Source: Lachnospiraceae bacterium (GTDB lineage: Bacteria; Bacillota; Clostridia; Lachnospirales; Lachnospiraceae). From it: 64,000 nt of DNA. The notes under the pieces were generated by a model, which worked only from the letters and a program-made list of their open reading frames with translations, did not search any database and was not told the DNA's origin. The position numbers and the translations under genes are program-made. The stretch is taken from contig JAUNDG010000004.1 of the NCBI GenBank assembly GCA_030526195.1, positions 81,467 to 145,466 of the forward strand, written 5' to 3'. Shown one piece after another: positions 27,201 through 36,701 of the stretch (positions within the stretch are counted from its first letter, which is position 1; each line of letters opens with the position of its first letter).

Positions 27201-27547
27201 TTATGAAGCCAAAGGGCTGTTGGATGGATTATCCCTGTGAGGATGACCATGCGGCAGCTCTTTTTTATTCATATGGACAGCGGGAGGTATCTGCCGGGCC
27301 TTTGCAGGGGATTTGCAGGAGGATTTGCAGGATAGCGGACAGGACAGCCGCCGGACTTGACAGGGAAATAAGCGGTGCTATAATGACATGTAACATTGGT
27401 TTGCGATAACTAACTGCCGGTGGGGATGGCCCATTTTCAGGCATGGCCTGTAAAGGGATTTAGCATTTGCGGCGGTGACGCAACAGAAAAAAGAGTCAAA
27501 AAAGCGGTTCGATAAAGAATGAACCGTACCAAAGGGAGTATAGATTT
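27201..27547 (+). other. 347-base intergenic region
   Basis: No gene seen. It holds three close copies of ATTTGCAGG (about 27298-27330), then the amidase promoter at 27357-27384 and a 160-base leader with no clear terminator. Confidence 0.4.
27357..27384 (+). promoter_or_regulatory. Sigma-A promoter of the amidase gene
   Basis: TTGACA (27357-27362), 16-base spacer, TATAAT (27379-27384). The gene starts 163 bases downstream. Confidence 0.8.
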
Positions 27548-28591
27548 ATGAGACACAAAAAAATGATGCTGACAGCGGGCATTCTGGCCGCTGCTTTGAT
27601 GTTTTCCATGACAGCCTGCGGGAAAAAGGCTGAGGAGCCCTCACCGGCTCCCACACCGGCCCCGGTGGTGACAGAGGCCCCGACACCGGAGCCTACCCCC
27701 ATCGAGGAGGCTGAGGAAGAACCGGTGGATGTGGATCCGGAACTGATCGACGAACCTATGCCGACCCCGGAACCCACGCCGGAACCGACACCAGAGCCCA
27801 CACCTGAACCGGCCCCGGAACCGGCGGCGCCTTACGCCAACGGTCAGCCCATCGGCCTGGATCCCAACTGGCGTTTTGCCGATCGTGTGAAGATTGGCAG
27901 CGGTCAGGCCATCATGTACACCGCCGAGTCTAATCGAAAGGGGATCATCGTCGGGGTCAATGCCGGTCACGGTACCTCCGGCGGCAGCGATGTGAAGACA
28001 CTGTGCCATCCGGATGGCACACCGAAGGTTACCGGCGGCACCACAGGCGCCGGCAAGACAGAGGCCGTGGCGGTTTCCAGCGGTATGGACTTCCGTGATG
28101 GGACACCGGAAAAACAGGTGACCCTCACCATGGCCCGGATCCTGAGAGACAAGCTGCTGGCTCAGGGCTATGACGTCCTGATGATCCGTGACGGGGATGA
28201 TGTTCAGCTGGATAACATTGCCAGAACTGTCATCTGCAACAACGTGGCGTCCTGCCACATCGCCCTTCATTGGGACGGCGACGGTCTGGATTACGACAAA
28301 GGCTGCTTCTACATGGGCGTGCCGGATGGTCTCAAATCCATGGACCCGGTATCCGGTGTCTGGCAGCAGCATGAAAATCTGGGCACTTCCCTCATCAACG
28401 GCCTTCGGGGCAATGGTGTAGCCATCTTCGAATCCGGCCGTATGGATATGGACCTGACCCAGACTTCCTACAGCACGGTGCCCTCTGTTGACATCGAGCT
28501 GGGTAATGCCGCCTCCGATCACAGCGAGGGTTATATGAACCAGCAGGCTGACGGTCTGGTGGCCGGCATCAACGCCTTCTTCGGCGTTTGA
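27548..28591 (+). CDS. N-acetylmuramoyl-L-alanine amidase lipoprotein
   Basis: 347 residues. Signal peptide with lipobox SMTAC, so membrane-anchored outside the cell. A Pro/Glu/Thr linker (about 27-97) contains PTPEPTPEPT-type repeats and spans the wall. The C-terminal Amidase_3 domain (about 135-347) shows zinc ligands in GVNAGHGTSGG and ASCHIALHWDGD and the catalytic glutamate in VDIELGN. It cleaves the amide between MurNAc and the stem peptide in peptidoglycan remodelling. GGGAG lies before the ATG. It appears monocistronic. Confidence 0.88.
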   Translation: MRHKKMMLTAGILAAALMFSMTACGKKAEEPSPAPTPAPVVTEAPTPEPTPIEEAEEEPVDVDPELIDEPMPTPEPTPEPTPEPTPEPAPEPAAPYANGQPIGLDPNWRFADRVKIGSGQAIMYTAESNRKGIIVGVNAGHGTSGGSDVKTLCHPDGTPKVTGGTTGAGKTEAVAVSSGMDFRDGTPEKQVTLTMARILRDKLLAQGYDVLMIRDGDDVQLDNIARTVICNNVASCHIALHWDGDGLDYDKGCFYMGVPDGLKSMDPVSGVWQQHENLGTSLINGLRGNGVAIFESGRMDMDLTQTSYSTVPSVDIELGNAASDHSEGYMNQQADGLVAGINAFFGV

Positions 28592-28748
28592 TACTATCGT
28601 GACATAATCCGACATAATCCGTGGGGGGTGAAGCTCCACAGGTGGCTATGGGGGCCTGATAAAGGTGCCGCAAATTGCCTTAATTGATGTATGAGTTTAC
28701 ATAATTTATAGTCGAGCGGGCGGCCGAAGCCGCCGGAGAGGAGACGTT

Positions 28749-30134
28749 ATGTGTACGATCCTTGGTCATGCTTCTGTTATTACGGTTGATGCGCAGCGAC
28801 GGGTGATCCGCGACGGGGCGGTGGCCTTTGAGGGCGACCGAATTCTGGGCGTGGGCACCACGGAAGAGATACGCCGTCGGTTTCCGGAGGGCGACTTTCG
28901 GGATATGTCCCGCCATGTGATCATGCCGGGACTTGTGAATGCCCATGTGCATTTAACCCAGGCCCTCATCAAGGGCTGCGCAGACGACTGTTCCCTGGTG
29001 GACTTCCTGGGCAATCGGGTCTGGCGGCTCATGGGGCATTATGACGCAGATGACGCCCGTCTGAGTGCCGAGCTTTGCCTGCTCGATATGATCAAGGGCG
29101 GCACCACCACCTTTGTGGAAACCCTGCTGGCTCATCATTACGGTTTGCCGGGCATCACGGAGGCCGTGGTGGAATCCGGCATGCGGGCCTTCCTGGCCAA
29201 GTCTGTCATGGACCGTTCCACCTATGCGGACCGGGATGACAGTCTCATGGATCCGGGCATGGTGGAGGATGGCGATGAGTGCATCGCCGAGGCCATTGCC
29301 TGGAAAGAAAAATCCGAAAATGCCGGCGACGGCCGCATTCACATCTGGCTGGGCCCCCGTCCTGTGGGTTCTTCCACGGACGTGATTCTGAAGAAGGTGG
29401 GCGACGCGGCCAAAGCTCACGACATGGGCATCGCCATTCATTTCTGCGAGGTGCAGGAGGATGTGGAGACCATGAAAAACGTTTATCACAGCGATCCCGG
29501 TGCTTTCCTTGAGAAAATGGGGATCCTGACGGACCGGACGGTGATGGCTCACTGCGTCTGGCTGACCCGGGCCGATATGAAACTGCTGGCCAGATACGGC
29601 AGCACCGTGGCTCATTGTCCCGCCAGCAACGCCAAGCTGGCCAGCGGCATCGCACCGGTGCCGGCCATGCTGGAGGAAGGGGTCAACGTGGCCCTGGGCA
29701 CCGATGCGGGCACCTGCGACAACGGCTACGATATGTTTGATGCCATGCGTCTGGCGGCCATTATCCATAAGGCGACCACTCTGGATCCCATGGTGGTGCC
29801 GGCGGAAACCGTCATTGAAATGGCCACCATCAACGGAGCCAAGGCGGTGGGCATGGCCCATGAATTCGGTTCTCTTGAAGAAGGGAAAAAAGCCGATATC
29901 ATCACCATCGATCTTAATCATCCCCGTATCGCTCCCAACACCAATCCGGTGTCGGCGGTGGTCTATTCAGCCAAAGCCTCGGACGTGGACAACGTCTGGA
30001 TCGACGGCCGGGCCGTGGTGGCCGACCGCCGCGTCATTTCCTTAAATGAACAGGCTATCCTGGATAGAGCCTACGGGCGGATCGACAAGGTGCTGACTCA
30101 GGCCGGCGTGGAAAACCGGTCCCGGTGGGAGTGA
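28749..30134 (+). CDS. Amidohydrolase, MTA/SAH deaminase-like
   Basis: 461 residues, amidohydrolase superfamily TIM barrel. Metal ligands: GLVNAHVHLTQALIKG (first HxH), IAIHFCEVQEDVE (His), MAHCVWLTRADMKLLA (His) and LGTDAGTCDNGYDMFD (Asp). SVAHCPASNAKLASG-type motif is present as TVAHCPASNAKLASG. This is the subgroup with 5-methylthioadenosine/S-adenosylhomocysteine deaminase and the Atz/Trz chlorohydrolases. The spermidine synthase at 44.3-45.2 kb would produce MTA, giving a plausible substrate, but guanine-like or other purine substrates are also possible. GAGGAGACG lies before the ATG. Confidence 0.82.
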   Translation: MCTILGHASVITVDAQRRVIRDGAVAFEGDRILGVGTTEEIRRRFPEGDFRDMSRHVIMPGLVNAHVHLTQALIKGCADDCSLVDFLGNRVWRLMGHYDADDARLSAELCLLDMIKGGTTTFVETLLAHHYGLPGITEAVVESGMRAFLAKSVMDRSTYADRDDSLMDPGMVEDGDECIAEAIAWKEKSENAGDGRIHIWLGPRPVGSSTDVILKKVGDAAKAHDMGIAIHFCEVQEDVETMKNVYHSDPGAFLEKMGILTDRTVMAHCVWLTRADMKLLARYGSTVAHCPASNAKLASGIAPVPAMLEEGVNVALGTDAGTCDNGYDMFDAMRLAAIIHKATTLDPMVVPAETVIEMATINGAKAVGMAHEFGSLEEGKKADIITIDLNHPRIAPNTNPVSAVVYSAKASDVDNVWIDGRAVVADRRVISLNEQAILDRAYGRIDKVLTQAGVENRSRWE

Positions 30135-30189
30135 AGCGCTTCCCATCAGTCCGGAAAGAATTGTATGTAAAAGGTATTGGAATTAATCA

Positions 30190-32532
30190 GTGAATTTAAA
30201 GGAATTACAAATCGGTAAGTCCGCTGTGATCACAGCGGTGGGAGGTGAAGGCGCGCTGCGTCAGCATTTCCTGGATATGGGGGTCATCCCCGGGGCGGAG
30301 GTCACGGTGGTGAAGCTGGCGCCCATGGGCGATCCCATGGAGCTGCAGATTCACGGCTATGAATTGACGCTGCGCCTGGCGGATGCGGAAAAGATCATCA
30401 TTGAGCCCATTGCGGAGCGGAGCAATGCCCATAAGCGCATTGAATCCATTCCCCGGGTGGCCCATCCCGGTCTTGGTGAGACGGGGAAATATCACGACGC
30501 ATCCTGCGAGAATCCGTTGCCGGATGACACAGTGCTGACCTATGCCCTGATGGGCAATCAGAACTGCGGCAAGACCTCCCTGTTTAATCAGCTGACGGGG
30601 GCGAACCAGCATGTGGGCAATTTCCCCGGGGTCACGGTGAGCTTTAAGCACGGCGTGATCCGCGGGTATCCGAAGACCCGCGTGACAGACCTGCCGGGCA
30701 TTTATTCCATGTCCCCTTACACCAGTGAGGAGATCGTGTCCCGGGATTTTGTGCTCAAGGAAAAGCCCCACGCCATCATTAACATCGTGGATGCCACCAA
30801 TATTGAACGGAATCTCTACCTCACCATGCAGCTTCTGGAAATGGAGATCCCGATGGTGGTGGCCCTGAATATGATGGACGAGGTCATGGGCAACGGCGGG
30901 TCCATCGCCATCAATGAAATGGAAAACTGTCTCGGTGTGCCGGTGGTGCCCATTTCCGCCATCAAGGGGCAGGGCATCGACGAGCTGATCCGTCACGCGA
31001 TCCACATCGCAAAATATCAGGAGAAACCGCTCATTCAGGATTTCTGCAGCCGGGATGATCACGGCGGCGCCATCCACAGAGCCCATCACACCATTCAGAC
31101 CATTATTGAAGATCATGCGGAGCGGGCCGGCCTGCCGGTGCGTTTTGCGGCCAATAAGGTGATCGAGGGTGATCATCTCATCATCGACCAGCTGGCGCTT
31201 GATAAAAATGAAATGGCCACCATCGAGCATGTCATTGTCCAGATGGAAGAGGAGGGCGGCATGGACCGCAGCGCGGCCATCGCCGACATGCGGTTTGACT
31301 ATATCGAGCGCGTCTGCGAAAGCACGGTCATCAAGGGCCGTGTCAGCAAGGAGCGGGTGCGTTCGGAGCGGATCGATAAGCTCCTCACAGGGAAATGGAC
31401 GGCCATTCCCTGTTTCATCGGCATCATCGCGCTGATGTTTTATCTGACCTTTCATGTCATCGGCGGCACCCTGCAGGGGCTTCTCGAAAATGGGATCACG
31501 GCTCTCTCGGATGCGGTGGAGGCCTGGATGAACGCGGTGGGGGTGAGCCCCATTGTGCATGGCCTCGTGATTGACGGCATTTTCGGCGGTGTGGGTTCGG
31601 TGCTGAGCTTCCTGCCCATCGTGGTCATCTTGTTCTTCTTCCTGTCGCTTATGGAAGACAGCGGTTATGCGGCCCGTGTGGCCTTTTTCATGGACAAGTT
31701 CCTGCGGAAGATCGGTCTGTCCGGTCGTTCCATCGTGCCGATGCTCATCGGCTTTGGCTGCAGCGTTCCGGCTGTTATGTCAACCAGAATCCTGCCATCC
31801 AGCCGTGACCGGAAGCTTACCACACTGTTGGTCCCGTTCATGAGCTGTACGGCGAAGCTGCCGATTTATGCTTTCTTTGTCAGCGCATTTTTCCCGCAGA
31901 ACGGGGCGCTTATTATGGTGGGGCTCTATCTTCTGAGTATCGTGATCGGCATCATTTTCGCGCTGATCACCAAGAATACGGTCTTCAAGGGCGAAGCGGT
32001 GCCCTTTGTGATGGAGCTGCCCAACTACCGCATGCCCTCAGCCAAGAACACGCTGCGGCTTATGTGGGACAAGGCGAAGGATTTCCTGAGCCGGGCTTTC
32101 ACCGTTATCCTGATTGCCACCATCGTGATCTGGTTCCTGCAGAGCTTTGATATGGGTCTGCAGTTTACCGCGGATTCCGGCACCAGCATCCTGGCCGGGG
32201 TAGCCGGCTTCCTGGCACCTATTTTCAAACCCATGGGTCTTGGGGACTGGCGGATCGTCACCTCCTTCATCAGCGGCTTCATGGCCAAGGAGAGTGTGGT
32301 GTCCACCATGGAAGTACTCTTTGCCGGTCAGGTCGGCGCGGCCCTCACAAAGGCCGGGGCCATGGCCATGCTGATCTTCTCGCTGCTGTATGCCCCCTGT
32401 ATCGCCACCATCGCCACCATCCGGCGTGAGCTTGGCAACTGGTGGGCCGCCGGCGTGCTGATCTGGCAGTGCGTCATCGCCTGGATTGCCGCTTATGGGG
32501 CGTATCTTGTTTGCGGGATGATGGGGATGTAG
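30190..32532 (+). CDS. feoB: FeoA-FeoB fusion, ferrous iron transporter
   Basis: 780 residues. About 1-75 is an SH3-like FeoA domain (GALRQHFLDMGVIPGAEVTVV). About 115-280 is the FeoB G domain: GNQNCGKTSLFNQLTG, DLPGIYSMSPYTSEE, LNMMDEVM. The C-terminal part carries the two Gate motifs (GRSIVPMLIGFGCSVPAVM, LPIYAFFVSAFFP) and about eight membrane helices. It imports Fe2+. GTG start, with no strong ribosome site. Unlike the feo operon at 48.6 kb, I see no DtxR-like boxes upstream, so the two may be regulated differently. A Cys-rich partner gene follows. Confidence 0.92.
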   Translation: MNLKELQIGKSAVITAVGGEGALRQHFLDMGVIPGAEVTVVKLAPMGDPMELQIHGYELTLRLADAEKIIIEPIAERSNAHKRIESIPRVAHPGLGETGKYHDASCENPLPDDTVLTYALMGNQNCGKTSLFNQLTGANQHVGNFPGVTVSFKHGVIRGYPKTRVTDLPGIYSMSPYTSEEIVSRDFVLKEKPHAIINIVDATNIERNLYLTMQLLEMEIPMVVALNMMDEVMGNGGSIAINEMENCLGVPVVPISAIKGQGIDELIRHAIHIAKYQEKPLIQDFCSRDDHGGAIHRAHHTIQTIIEDHAERAGLPVRFAANKVIEGDHLIIDQLALDKNEMATIEHVIVQMEEEGGMDRSAAIADMRFDYIERVCESTVIKGRVSKERVRSERIDKLLTGKWTAIPCFIGIIALMFYLTFHVIGGTLQGLLENGITALSDAVEAWMNAVGVSPIVHGLVIDGIFGGVGSVLSFLPIVVILFFFLSLMEDSGYAARVAFFMDKFLRKIGLSGRSIVPMLIGFGCSVPAVMSTRILPSSRDRKLTTLLVPFMSCTAKLPIYAFFVSAFFPQNGALIMVGLYLLSIVIGIIFALITKNTVFKGEAVPFVMELPNYRMPSAKNTLRLMWDKAKDFLSRAFTVILIATIVIWFLQSFDMGLQFTADSGTSILAGVAGFLAPIFKPMGLGDWRIVTSFISGFMAKESVVSTMEVLFAGQVGAALTKAGAMAMLIFSLLYAPCIATIATIRRELGNWWAAGVLIWQCVIAWIAAYGAYLVCGMMGM

Positions 32533-32626
32533 GACAGAGGAAACAAGCTGAGAATGCAGAGAACACTTAAAAGCAGAGATTGTAAAGAACGCAAGTGGCA
32601 TCTATCTGCTTTATGAGGTATGTGAG

Positions 32627-32666
32627 AAGCGGACAGCGCATCCTTTTGGATGGCGCGTGTCCGCTT
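32627..32666 (+). repeat. GCGGACA-type hairpin before the Cys-rich gene
   Basis: AAGCGGACA...TGTCCGCTT with a fully paired interior (GCGCATCC tttt GGATGGCGC). It matches the terminal stem of the large repeat at 55574-55617 but has a different, compensated interior. It ends just before the AGGAG of the next gene. Confidence 0.6.
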
Positions 32667-32692
32667 TACAAATAGGAGTGAAGAGTATCGTT

Positions 32693-32959
32693 ATGAATAT
32701 ATACGATGTCATTGTGATGATCCCTGTCATCGCAGCGGTTGCCGGCGCGCTCTATGTCATGCACCGCAACCGAAAACAAGATAAAAGAGCCTGCGGCTGC
32801 GAGAAAGATAGTGGCGGAAGTGCCTCCGGCACTTGTCGGAACAGCAGGGCAGCCGCCGGACAAGATAGAATGAACGCTAATGGCATGAATCAAGCCGGTA
32901 TGGGCTGCGGCGGCTCCGGCTGCGGTAGTTGTCGTGGCTGTGACCGCTATCGACGCTAG
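32693..32959 (+). CDS. FeoB-associated Cys-rich membrane protein
   Basis: 88 residues: one N-terminal membrane helix (IVMIPVIAAVAGALYVM) followed by a basic stretch and a Cys/Gly-rich tail (RACGCEKD, CGGSGCGSCRGCDRYRR). This matches the small FeoB-associated proteins (PF12669) encoded next to feoB in Clostridia; they are thought to help iron transfer or FeoB assembly. I start at ATG 32693, at the family-like MNIYDVIVM; AGGAG is about 14 bases upstream, a long spacing. The middle 35 residues are low-complexity. Confidence 0.75.
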   Translation: MNIYDVIVMIPVIAAVAGALYVMHRNRKQDKRACGCEKDSGGSASGTCRNSRAAAGQDRMNANGMNQAGMGCGGSGCGSCRGCDRYRR

Positions 32960-32986
32960 TAAGAAGAAGCCCTTTCGGGCGAGAGT

Positions 32987-33354
32987 CTGTCCGGGAAGCC
33001 TGATTATGCTTTTGGACAGACAAATCTTCATAAAAGCAAGCTGAGAAGCCCGCAGTGGCCAGGAAAAGTCTGTCCGGGAAGCTTGATTTAAGTCATCGGA
33101 CAGACAAAACTTTCCCAAAAGCAAGCCAAGAAGCTCGCAGTGGCCAGGAAAAGTCTGTCCAAGATGCATGTTTCAGCAGATGGACAGACAAAATCAAGAT
33201 CAGAATGCTTGATGGTTTACATAATGATGTGATTCTGTCTGTCCAAAGACTCAGTTTGCTGATTTGGACAGACATTTTGAGAGAAAACTCTTCTGCGGTT
33301 AACATAATGCATATCAAGTGTCTGTCCATTTTTTTCATGAAGCCTAGTGGACAG
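32987..33354 (+). repeat. Five-unit CTGTCC/GGACAG hairpin array
   Basis: Units at 32987-33019, 33070-33103, 33155-33187, 33239-33271 and 33322-33354. Each is 33-34 bases with CTGTCC and GGACAG ends; unit starts are 83-85 bases apart. Interiors differ but several form further pairs (for example AAGC/GCTT in unit 1, CAG/CTG in unit 4). Spacers of the first two units share AGCAAGC and CGCAGTGGCCAGGAAAAGT. No coding frame is credible. Confidence 0.8.
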
Positions 33355-33413
33355 CAAGCAATAATATGATGCTTGTAGAAATTAGAAAAGTTTATAAGCA
33401 AATAAGACAGCAA

Positions 33414-33442
33414 TTAAGCCGGCACGTGATGTGCCGGCTTAA
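33414..33442. terminator. Perfect 12-bp palindrome upstream of the recombinase
   Basis: TTAAGCCGGCAC, 5-base loop, GTGCCGGCTTAA. It is likely a terminator closing the hairpin array transcript, although the T-run is interrupted (AATATTTATTTC). It shares no sequence with the crossover sites at 34142 and 34276. Confidence 0.55.
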
Positions 33443-33484
33443 TATTTATTTCATGCTCTACATCTAAAACCAGTAATCGTTTGA

Positions 33485-34114
<630 letters not shown>

Positions 34115-34138
34115 AGGACAGAAGATAAGTAAATGAAG

Positions 34139-34177
34139 GGATTCTCAAAAAGTGTACCTTTTGAGAATCCTTTTCTT
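34139..34177 (+). terminator. Terminator of the recombinase gene, overlapping the left crossover site
   Basis: GGATTCTCAAAA/TTTTGAGAATCC stem, 8-base loop, then TTTTCTT. The T-run lies inside the invertible segment, so inversion would change what follows the hairpin. Confidence 0.7.
34142..34167 (+). promoter_or_regulatory. Left invertase crossover site (candidate IRL)
   Basis: 26 bases: half-site TTCTCAAAAAGT, central GT (34154-34155), half-site ACCTTTTGAGAA. This is the 12-2-12 layout of hix/gix-type sites, and the AAAA/TTTT cores match them. It agrees at 20 of 26 positions with the inverted site at 34276-34301. Confidence 0.75.
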
Positions 34178-34289
34178 ATACATATTTTACTGTTTCAGAT
34201 GTCAGTTTTCAATAAACAGAACTGTTTTGTGCATAAAAATAAGATAATGATGAGATACAGGCCACTATATGTCATTCATCAAAAGGTAC
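34154..34289. other. Candidate invertible promoter segment
   Basis: About 134 bases between the centres of the two inverted crossover sites. It contains no gene, only a sigma-A-type promoter on the reverse strand. Inversion maps position x to 68443 minus x, placing the promoter's -35 at 34231-34236 and -10 at 34254-34259 on the forward strand, about 46 bases from the next gene. Confidence 0.7.
34184..34212 (-). promoter_or_regulatory. Promoter inside the invertible segment, pointing left
   Basis: Reverse-strand -35 TTGAAA (34212-34207), 17-base spacer, -10 TAAAAT (34189-34184). In this assembly it reads toward the recombinase, antisense to it, and away from the DUF2971 gene. Confidence 0.7.
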
Positions 34290-34301
34290 ACATTTTGAGG
34301 T
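34276..34301 (-). promoter_or_regulatory. Right invertase crossover site (candidate IRR)
   Basis: Reverse-strand reading: ACCTCAAAATGT, central GT (34288-34289), ACCTTTTGATGA. Same central dinucleotide as the left site but opposite orientation, as inversion requires. Its outer arm overlaps the GAGGTGG ribosome site of the next gene. Confidence 0.75.
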
Positions 34302-34311
34302 GGCAGAACTT

Positions 34312-35082
34312 ATGAAAAACGACTTCTTTAGTCAAGGATTTTCAAATAGCGAAGAACTCTCAAACGCATTAAAGCAAAAGGCTTCACGACATACAAACTA
34401 CAAAATGTATACATCGTTGAACTATGCCAGACATATTTCCAATGATGGATTCTTGTATTTGACTAACGGGCAAAACTGGAATGACACTTTTGATAGATGG
34501 TGTATGGCGGAAAGAAAGGTCTTTTCTATTTGTTTCACTGCTGCGATAAGTGAGAATATTGCTCTTTGGATGCTATATGGTGCAAATAGAGGAAAAAACG
34601 GAGCGATGTTGAACTTTACACGCACTATGCTACGTGAAATATGCGAAACAAAACAGATTGAAATTGGAGAGATGGATGCACAATATGTATTTACACCAAA
34701 GCATAGAATTGAGTTATTGAAAGATGAGTACGACATTTTTTTGACTGATGTTGTGTATTTCGACAGTTGTCAGAATGAAAAATATAAACTATCTGTTGGA
34801 GAAAGCCATGGGGTCTTCTTTGGATCTATCGTTAACCATCCGGATATTTTTGTGAAGAAATACCCATGGTCCTATGAAAAAGAATGTCGTTTAGTTATCC
34901 GTCTATCAAAAAACTGGATGGAGAAGATTGAAAATGATTCATGTACGCATGTGAAAATAACTATTCCGGAGAAAGTAAAAACGGAACTAGGTAACAATCG
35001 CTTGATTCGCTCACCAATCTATGAAGGAAATGCGGACATTGGCAGACCGAGCTTATTGACTGGTGATGTTGAGTGGAATTGA
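34312..35082 (+). CDS. DUF2971 family protein
   Basis: 256 residues. DUF2971 marks are present: YTSLNYARHISNDGFLYLTN then NWNDTFD, VFSICFTAAISENIALWMLYG, and YPWSYEKECRLVIR. The family has no assigned biochemical role and is often found in accessory or defence-associated loci. Codon and base use are AT-rich. I start at ATG 34312, with GAGGTGG 8 bases upstream; the ribosome site overlaps the right crossover site. No forward promoter of quality is visible in the present orientation. The SPFH gene follows after 47 bases. Confidence 0.8.
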   Translation: MKNDFFSQGFSNSEELSNALKQKASRHTNYKMYTSLNYARHISNDGFLYLTNGQNWNDTFDRWCMAERKVFSICFTAAISENIALWMLYGANRGKNGAMLNFTRTMLREICETKQIEIGEMDAQYVFTPKHRIELLKDEYDIFLTDVVYFDSCQNEKYKLSVGESHGVFFGSIVNHPDIFVKKYPWSYEKECRLVIRLSKNWMEKIENDSCTHVKITIPEKVKTELGNNRLIRSPIYEGNADIGRPSLLTGDVEWN

Positions 35083-35129
35083 TGATTCTGTTACCAACAA
35101 AAACATATTACATCGAGAGGATATAGTCT

Positions 35130-36638
35130 ATGGCACTTTCGCAACTCATAAAATACGAGGGTGATAATTCGACCTTCATATGGAAATACCCTGATGAAGA
35201 CTTTAACAACATGACCGAGCTGGTGGTCCACGAAAGTCAGGAGGCCATCTTTTTTGCTAACGGGCAGGCGGCGGATACCTTTGGTCCCGGTCGTTATAAA
35301 CTGGATGCTCACAATATCCCGATTCTGACAAAGCTAAAGAACCTGGTGACGGGCGTCAGCGTTTTCCACTGTGAAGTCTATTTCATAAATAAGACGGTGC
35401 AGATGGCCGTGAAATGGGGCACGGATTCAAAGGTACGCTTTATAGAACCCACCATGGGTATCCCGGTTGAGCTGGGGGCTTCCGGTGAAATGAATCTGGC
35501 GATTTCAGATGGCCGGAAGATGTTGATCAACTTGGTTGGTACTATGAACGGGATTGCCTGGAATGAGGTGGGCAAGGGTTTCACGAAATCTCTGCAGGCC
35601 TCCTTCCGCCCACTTATTTCAACGGCTGTGAAGTCACATCTTTCTGCCGCTATCAAACAGCAGAACATCGATATCGTTGAAGTGGATGAGCATCTGGAAG
35701 AACTCTCCTCGGTATTACGCTCAAAGATCCTGCCTGGCTTTGAAGAATACGGCCTTACCATTCCTCAATTCTATCTGACTAATATCGTTCTGCCGGATAC
35801 AGACCCGAACTTTAAGCGATTAAGAGATCTTCATACGATCAGTCTGCAGAAACGTATGGCTGCGGCAGAGGCTGAAGTGCGGACAACGCAGGCCGAAAGC
35901 CGGGCTTCATATATGACGGCTGAAGCGGCAGCGGAGGCTAGGATCAAAGCGGCTCAAAGAGAAGCGATTTTGGAAGGGCAGACAACTGAAACAGAAATCG
36001 CCAGACGCGAAGCCGAACGCCGTCTTATTCAGGCTCAGGCAGAAGCTCAGGCGGCTCAGATGGCTGGTATGGCTGAGGCCGCTGTTATGCAGGCCAAAGG
36101 TTATAACCAGAAAGATGTGCTTCAGACTGAGGTTCAGAAGGCTTATGCCGAAGGCATCGGCAATATGGGCCCTGCTATCTCAGGCGGAGGCGGCAGTTCT
36201 GTAATGGGAGACATGCTTGGCCTGGGTGTCGGTATGGCAGCTATGGGCGCCATGGCACCGCAGGTTGGCGAGATGATGAAGGGACTTAACCCGGGGCTTT
36301 TCGGAAATGGTGCCGTTGGTGTTTCAAACACATCAGATATGCCCGTTATGCAGGGGAGCACAATAGTTTCGCCACAAGCATCCGGTGCAGTAGCACCATC
36401 AATATGCCCCAAGTGCGGAAATGCTTTGCCGGAAAACGCCAAGTTCTGTCTGGAATGCGGCACAAAGATAGAACCTTTAGGAGAAAAAGAGATGATATGT
36501 CCGCATTGTGGTGAGAAGACACCGAAGGGCAAGTTCTGTATGAACTGTGGTCAGCCTCTTGCCAATACCTGTCCCAATTGCGGCGCTGAAGTGCCGCAGG
36601 GTGGCAAGTTCTGCCTCGAATGTGGAACGAAGTTGTAA
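35130..36638 (+). CDS. SPFH-domain protein with C-terminal zinc ribbons
   Basis: 502 residues. About 20-225 is an SPFH/band-7-like domain of the kind annotated as virion core protein-like (ELVVHESQEAIFFANGQAADTFGPGRYKL-type start, spread over about 30 residues). About 230-330 is an Ala/Glu-rich coiled coil (AEAEVRTTQAESRASYMTAE). A Gly/Met-rich stretch follows. The tail has four zinc-ribbon knuckle pairs (CPKCGNALPENAKFCLECG, CPHCGEKTPKGKFCMNCG, CPNCGAEVPQGGKFCLECG). SPFH proteins form membrane-linked oligomers. It sits between the DUF2971 and TIR genes with short gaps, so the three likely form one operon and may act together. Confidence 0.88.
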   Translation: MALSQLIKYEGDNSTFIWKYPDEDFNNMTELVVHESQEAIFFANGQAADTFGPGRYKLDAHNIPILTKLKNLVTGVSVFHCEVYFINKTVQMAVKWGTDSKVRFIEPTMGIPVELGASGEMNLAISDGRKMLINLVGTMNGIAWNEVGKGFTKSLQASFRPLISTAVKSHLSAAIKQQNIDIVEVDEHLEELSSVLRSKILPGFEEYGLTIPQFYLTNIVLPDTDPNFKRLRDLHTISLQKRMAAAEAEVRTTQAESRASYMTAEAAAEARIKAAQREAILEGQTTETEIARREAERRLIQAQAEAQAAQMAGMAEAAVMQAKGYNQKDVLQTEVQKAYAEGIGNMGPAISGGGGSSVMGDMLGLGVGMAAMGAMAPQVGEMMKGLNPGLFGNGAVGVSNTSDMPVMQGSTIVSPQASGAVAPSICPKCGNALPENAKFCLECGTKIEPLGEKEMICPHCGEKTPKGKFCMNCGQPLANTCPNCGAEVPQGGKFCLECGTKL

Positions 36639-36701
36639 CGATTTTATTGCTGAGATCAGCATTTTCGATTTGTCATAAATCACAAGAGTGAGGAGGAAAA
36701 C

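Noticed and set aside
32987-33354. Integron attC-like sites because of the nearby recombinase
   Set aside because: The recombinase is a serine invertase, not an integron tyrosine integrase, no gene cassettes lie between units, and the attC RYYYAAC core is missing.
34133-34315. 60-codon open frame across the invertible segment
   Set aside because: It would be broken or altered by each inversion, has no ribosome site, and overlaps terminator, both crossover sites and the promoter.
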